Part shown: positions 7,259 through 8,522 of the stretch, piece after piece
Layout: the number at the start of each line of letters is the position of its first letter
Position numbering within the stretch: the stretch's first letter is position 1
NCBI GenBank assembly: GCA_019689955.1
Contig: JADGGM010000094.1
Coordinates: forward strand, 1 to 8,522
DNA from: Gemmatimonadaceae bacterium
GTDB lineage: Bacteria > Gemmatimonadota > Gemmatimonadetes > Gemmatimonadales > Gemmatimonadaceae
Direction: 5' to 3'
Length of the DNA stretch: 8,522 bases
Made by a program: the position numbers and the translations under genes
Notes under the pieces: generated by a model
Database searches by the model: none
Told to the model about the DNA's origin: nothing
Seen by the model: only the letters and a program-made list of their open reading frames with translations

Positions 7259-8242
7259 ATGCGACTCCTCGTGCGCCGCGTGCTCGACGCGGCGGTGCTG
7301 CTCTGGCTCGTCCTCACGCTCACCTTTCTCCTCCTCCGGGCCGCGCCGGGGGATCCGGCCGCGTTGCTCGTCCCGCCGTCGGCCACGGCGGCCGACGTCG
7401 CACGTGCGCGCGCCGAGTTGGGGCTCGACCGCCCGCTCATCGTGCAATATGCGCGGTGGGCTGGGGGCATCCTCAAGGGGAATCTCGGCGAGAGCTTCGC
7501 CGAGCGCCGCCCGGTGACCGCCCTCCTCGCCGACGCGCTCCCGGTGTCGCTCGGGTTGGGACTCGCCTCGCTCGCCCTCACCTTCCTCATCGGGATCGCG
7601 GTCGGAACGTACCAGGCGGCGCGCCGCGGCACGACCGCGGACACCGCGCTCACCACGGTCTCCACGGCGCTGTACGCCGCGCCGAGCTACTGGCTCGCGC
7701 TCGCGCTCGTGGCGGTGTTCACGTACGGTGCGGCGCGCTGGGGGGTTCCGGAGGCGCTCCGGCTCCCCGCGTTCGGGCTCCATGACCCCGCGCGCGAGGC
7801 GACGGGGCTTGCCGGCGTCGGCGATCTCGTGCGCCACGCGGTGCTCCCGGTGCTCACGCTCACGGTGGTCGGCGCCGCGGGGGTCGCGCGCTATGCGCGG
7901 ACCGTGGTGGTGGACGTGCTGGGGATGGGGTTCGTGCGCACGGCGCGGGCGAAAGGGGTGGCCACGCACGCGGTCTACGCGCGACACGTGCTCGCCAATG
8001 CGCTGCCGCCGCTCGTGGTCCTGTTCGCGCTCACCCTGCCCGGCGTGCTCGCGGGGTCGGTGTTCGTGGAGACGGTGTTCGCGTGGCCGGGGCTCGGGCG
8101 CCTCATGGTGAGCGCGATCCGCGCGCGCGACTACCCCGTGGTGATGGGGGCGACGACGCTCTACGCCGCGCTCGTGATCCTCGCCAACCTGGCCGGGGAC
8201 CTGGCGCTCCCGTGGCTCGATCCGCGACGGCGCGCCTCATGA
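7259..8242 (+). CDS. ABC transporter permease, Opp/Dpp B-type (BPD_transp_1)
   Basis: A complete 327-residue inner-membrane permease, the usual length for DppB/OppB proteins. The N-terminus has a first membrane segment (about 9-27) followed by LLRAAPGDPAALL, the family's conserved P-G-D-P motif, then LGLDRPL and GNLGESF. Further membrane segments fall around 95-117, 136-156, 194-213, 249-270 and 300-320. The cytoplasmic EAA loop that docks the ATPase reads FVRTARAKGVATHAVYARHV (225-244), and ETVFAWPGLGRL (271-282) is the usual DppB motif. The start is fixed by a stop just upstream in frame, and no good ribosome binding site precedes it. It pairs with the overlapping second permease and probably with the divergent binding lipoprotein. 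It transports whatever that protein binds. Sequence alone does not separate peptide from oligosaccharide specificity. Confidence 0.96.
   Translation: MRLLVRRVLDAAVLLWLVLTLTFLLLRAAPGDPAALLVPPSATAADVARARAELGLDRPLIVQYARWAGGILKGNLGESFAERRPVTALLADALPVSLGLGLASLALTFLIGIAVGTYQAARRGTTADTALTTVSTALYAAPSYWLALALVAVFTYGAARWGVPEALRLPAFGLHDPAREATGLAGVGDLVRHAVLPVLTLTVVGAAGVARYARTVVVDVLGMGFVRTARAKGVATHAVYARHVLANALPPLVVLFALTLPGVLAGSVFVETVFAWPGLGRLMVSAIRARDYPVVMGATTLYAALVILANLAGDLALPWLDPRRRAS
7265..7270 (-). promoter_or_regulatory. Candidate Shine-Dalgarno for the binding-protein gene, inside permease codons
   Basis: GAGGAG on the minus strand lies 12 bases before the ATG at 7252 and 15 before the ATG at 7249. 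It sits within codons 3-4 of the divergent permease. The spacing is longer than ideal, so this is only a candidate. If it is used, the minus-strand transcript must begin inside the permease gene. Confidence 0.35.
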
Positions 8243-8522
8243 GCCGCCGCCCCCCAACGCCCTGGCGCACGCGCGTCGCGCTCGTGCTCCTCGCCGCGCT
8301 CGTGGCCGGGGCGATCGTCGTCCCCCCGCTCGCGCCGGTAGACCCGCGCGCGATGGGGGACGTGCTCGCCCTCCGGCTCCTCCCCCCGCTCGCCATCGAT
8401 CCCGCGGGGCACTTCCACCTCCTCGGCACGGACCGCTTCGGGCGCGACCTCTTCACGCGCATGATGCTCGCCGCGCGCGTGTCGCTGCTCGTGGGGGTCG
8501 CGGGATCGATCCTCGCCGGGGC
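8239..8522 (+). CDS. ABC transporter permease, Opp/Dpp C-type, truncated by window edge
   Basis: The ATG at 8239 overlaps the stop of the first permease (ATGA), which is typical of translational coupling between the two membrane subunits. About 94 residues are visible. A short basic N-terminus is followed by a membrane segment (about 13-30), then HLLGTDRFGRDLFTRM (about 63-78) and ARVSLLVGVAGSILAG (about 81-96). This is the canonical DppC/OppC pattern that precedes the second membrane segment. Family members are close to 280-300 residues, so roughly two thirds lies beyond the right edge. It should form a heterodimeric channel with the upstream permease. The ATPase subunits are not in the window. 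Confidence 0.93.
   Translation, partial: MSRRPPTPWRTRVALVLLAALVAGAIVVPPLAPVDPRAMGDVLALRLLPPLAIDPAGHFHLLGTDRFGRDLFTRMMLAARVSLLVGVAGSILAG

Noticed and set aside
7253..7987. N-terminal extension of the binding-protein frame
   Set aside because: It would be antisense to the DppB-type permease, and a proper lipoprotein signal begins right at the ATGs at 7252 and 7249.

Overview
The window is very GC-rich (about 70% by eye), with strong G/C bias at third codon positions and almost no non-coding sequence. It holds seven protein-coding genes, two of them cut by the window edges. I see no RNA gene, mobile element, CRISPR array or long repeat. The compact layout, the GTG starts and the gene families fit a high-GC, probably Gram-negative soil or aquatic bacterium such as a member of Gemmatimonadota or Acidobacteriota. 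No gene here is a taxonomic marker, so this placement is only a guess.

Minus strand, read from 7252 down to 1, is a tightly packed run of five genes: (i) an Opp/Dpp-type extracytoplasmic solute-binding lipoprotein; (ii) a 928-residue heparinase II/III-family polysaccharide lyase with a C-terminal CBM9-like domain, whose GTG start overlaps the binding-protein stop by four bases; (iii) a TrmJ-type tRNA 2'-O-methyltransferase overlapping the lyase by eight bases; (iv) a class III PLP-dependent enzyme resembling glutamate-1-semialdehyde aminomutase, after a 31-base gap; and (v) an amidohydrolase-2 family TIM-barrel enzyme that overlaps gene iv and runs off the left edge just short of its likely C-terminus.

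Plus strand, from 7259 to the right edge, carries two Opp/Dpp-type ABC permeases. The first is complete. The second starts in an ATGA overlap and is cut by the window edge. The ATPase genes must lie further right or elsewhere. The start codons of the binding protein and the first permease point away from each other and are only six bases apart, so the two halves of one importer are transcribed divergently with essentially no room for a conventional intergenic promoter.

Reading the genes together, the locus looks like an uptake-and-degradation unit. The Opp-type importer would bring in an oligomeric ligand. The coupled lyase, which has no visible signal peptide, would cleave an oligosaccharide rich in uronic acid, and the aminotransferase and amidohydrolase could process the products. 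The use of a peptide-class transporter for a carbohydrate, and the substrate itself, are inferences from gene order. The embedded tRNA methyltransferase is probably an unrelated passenger.
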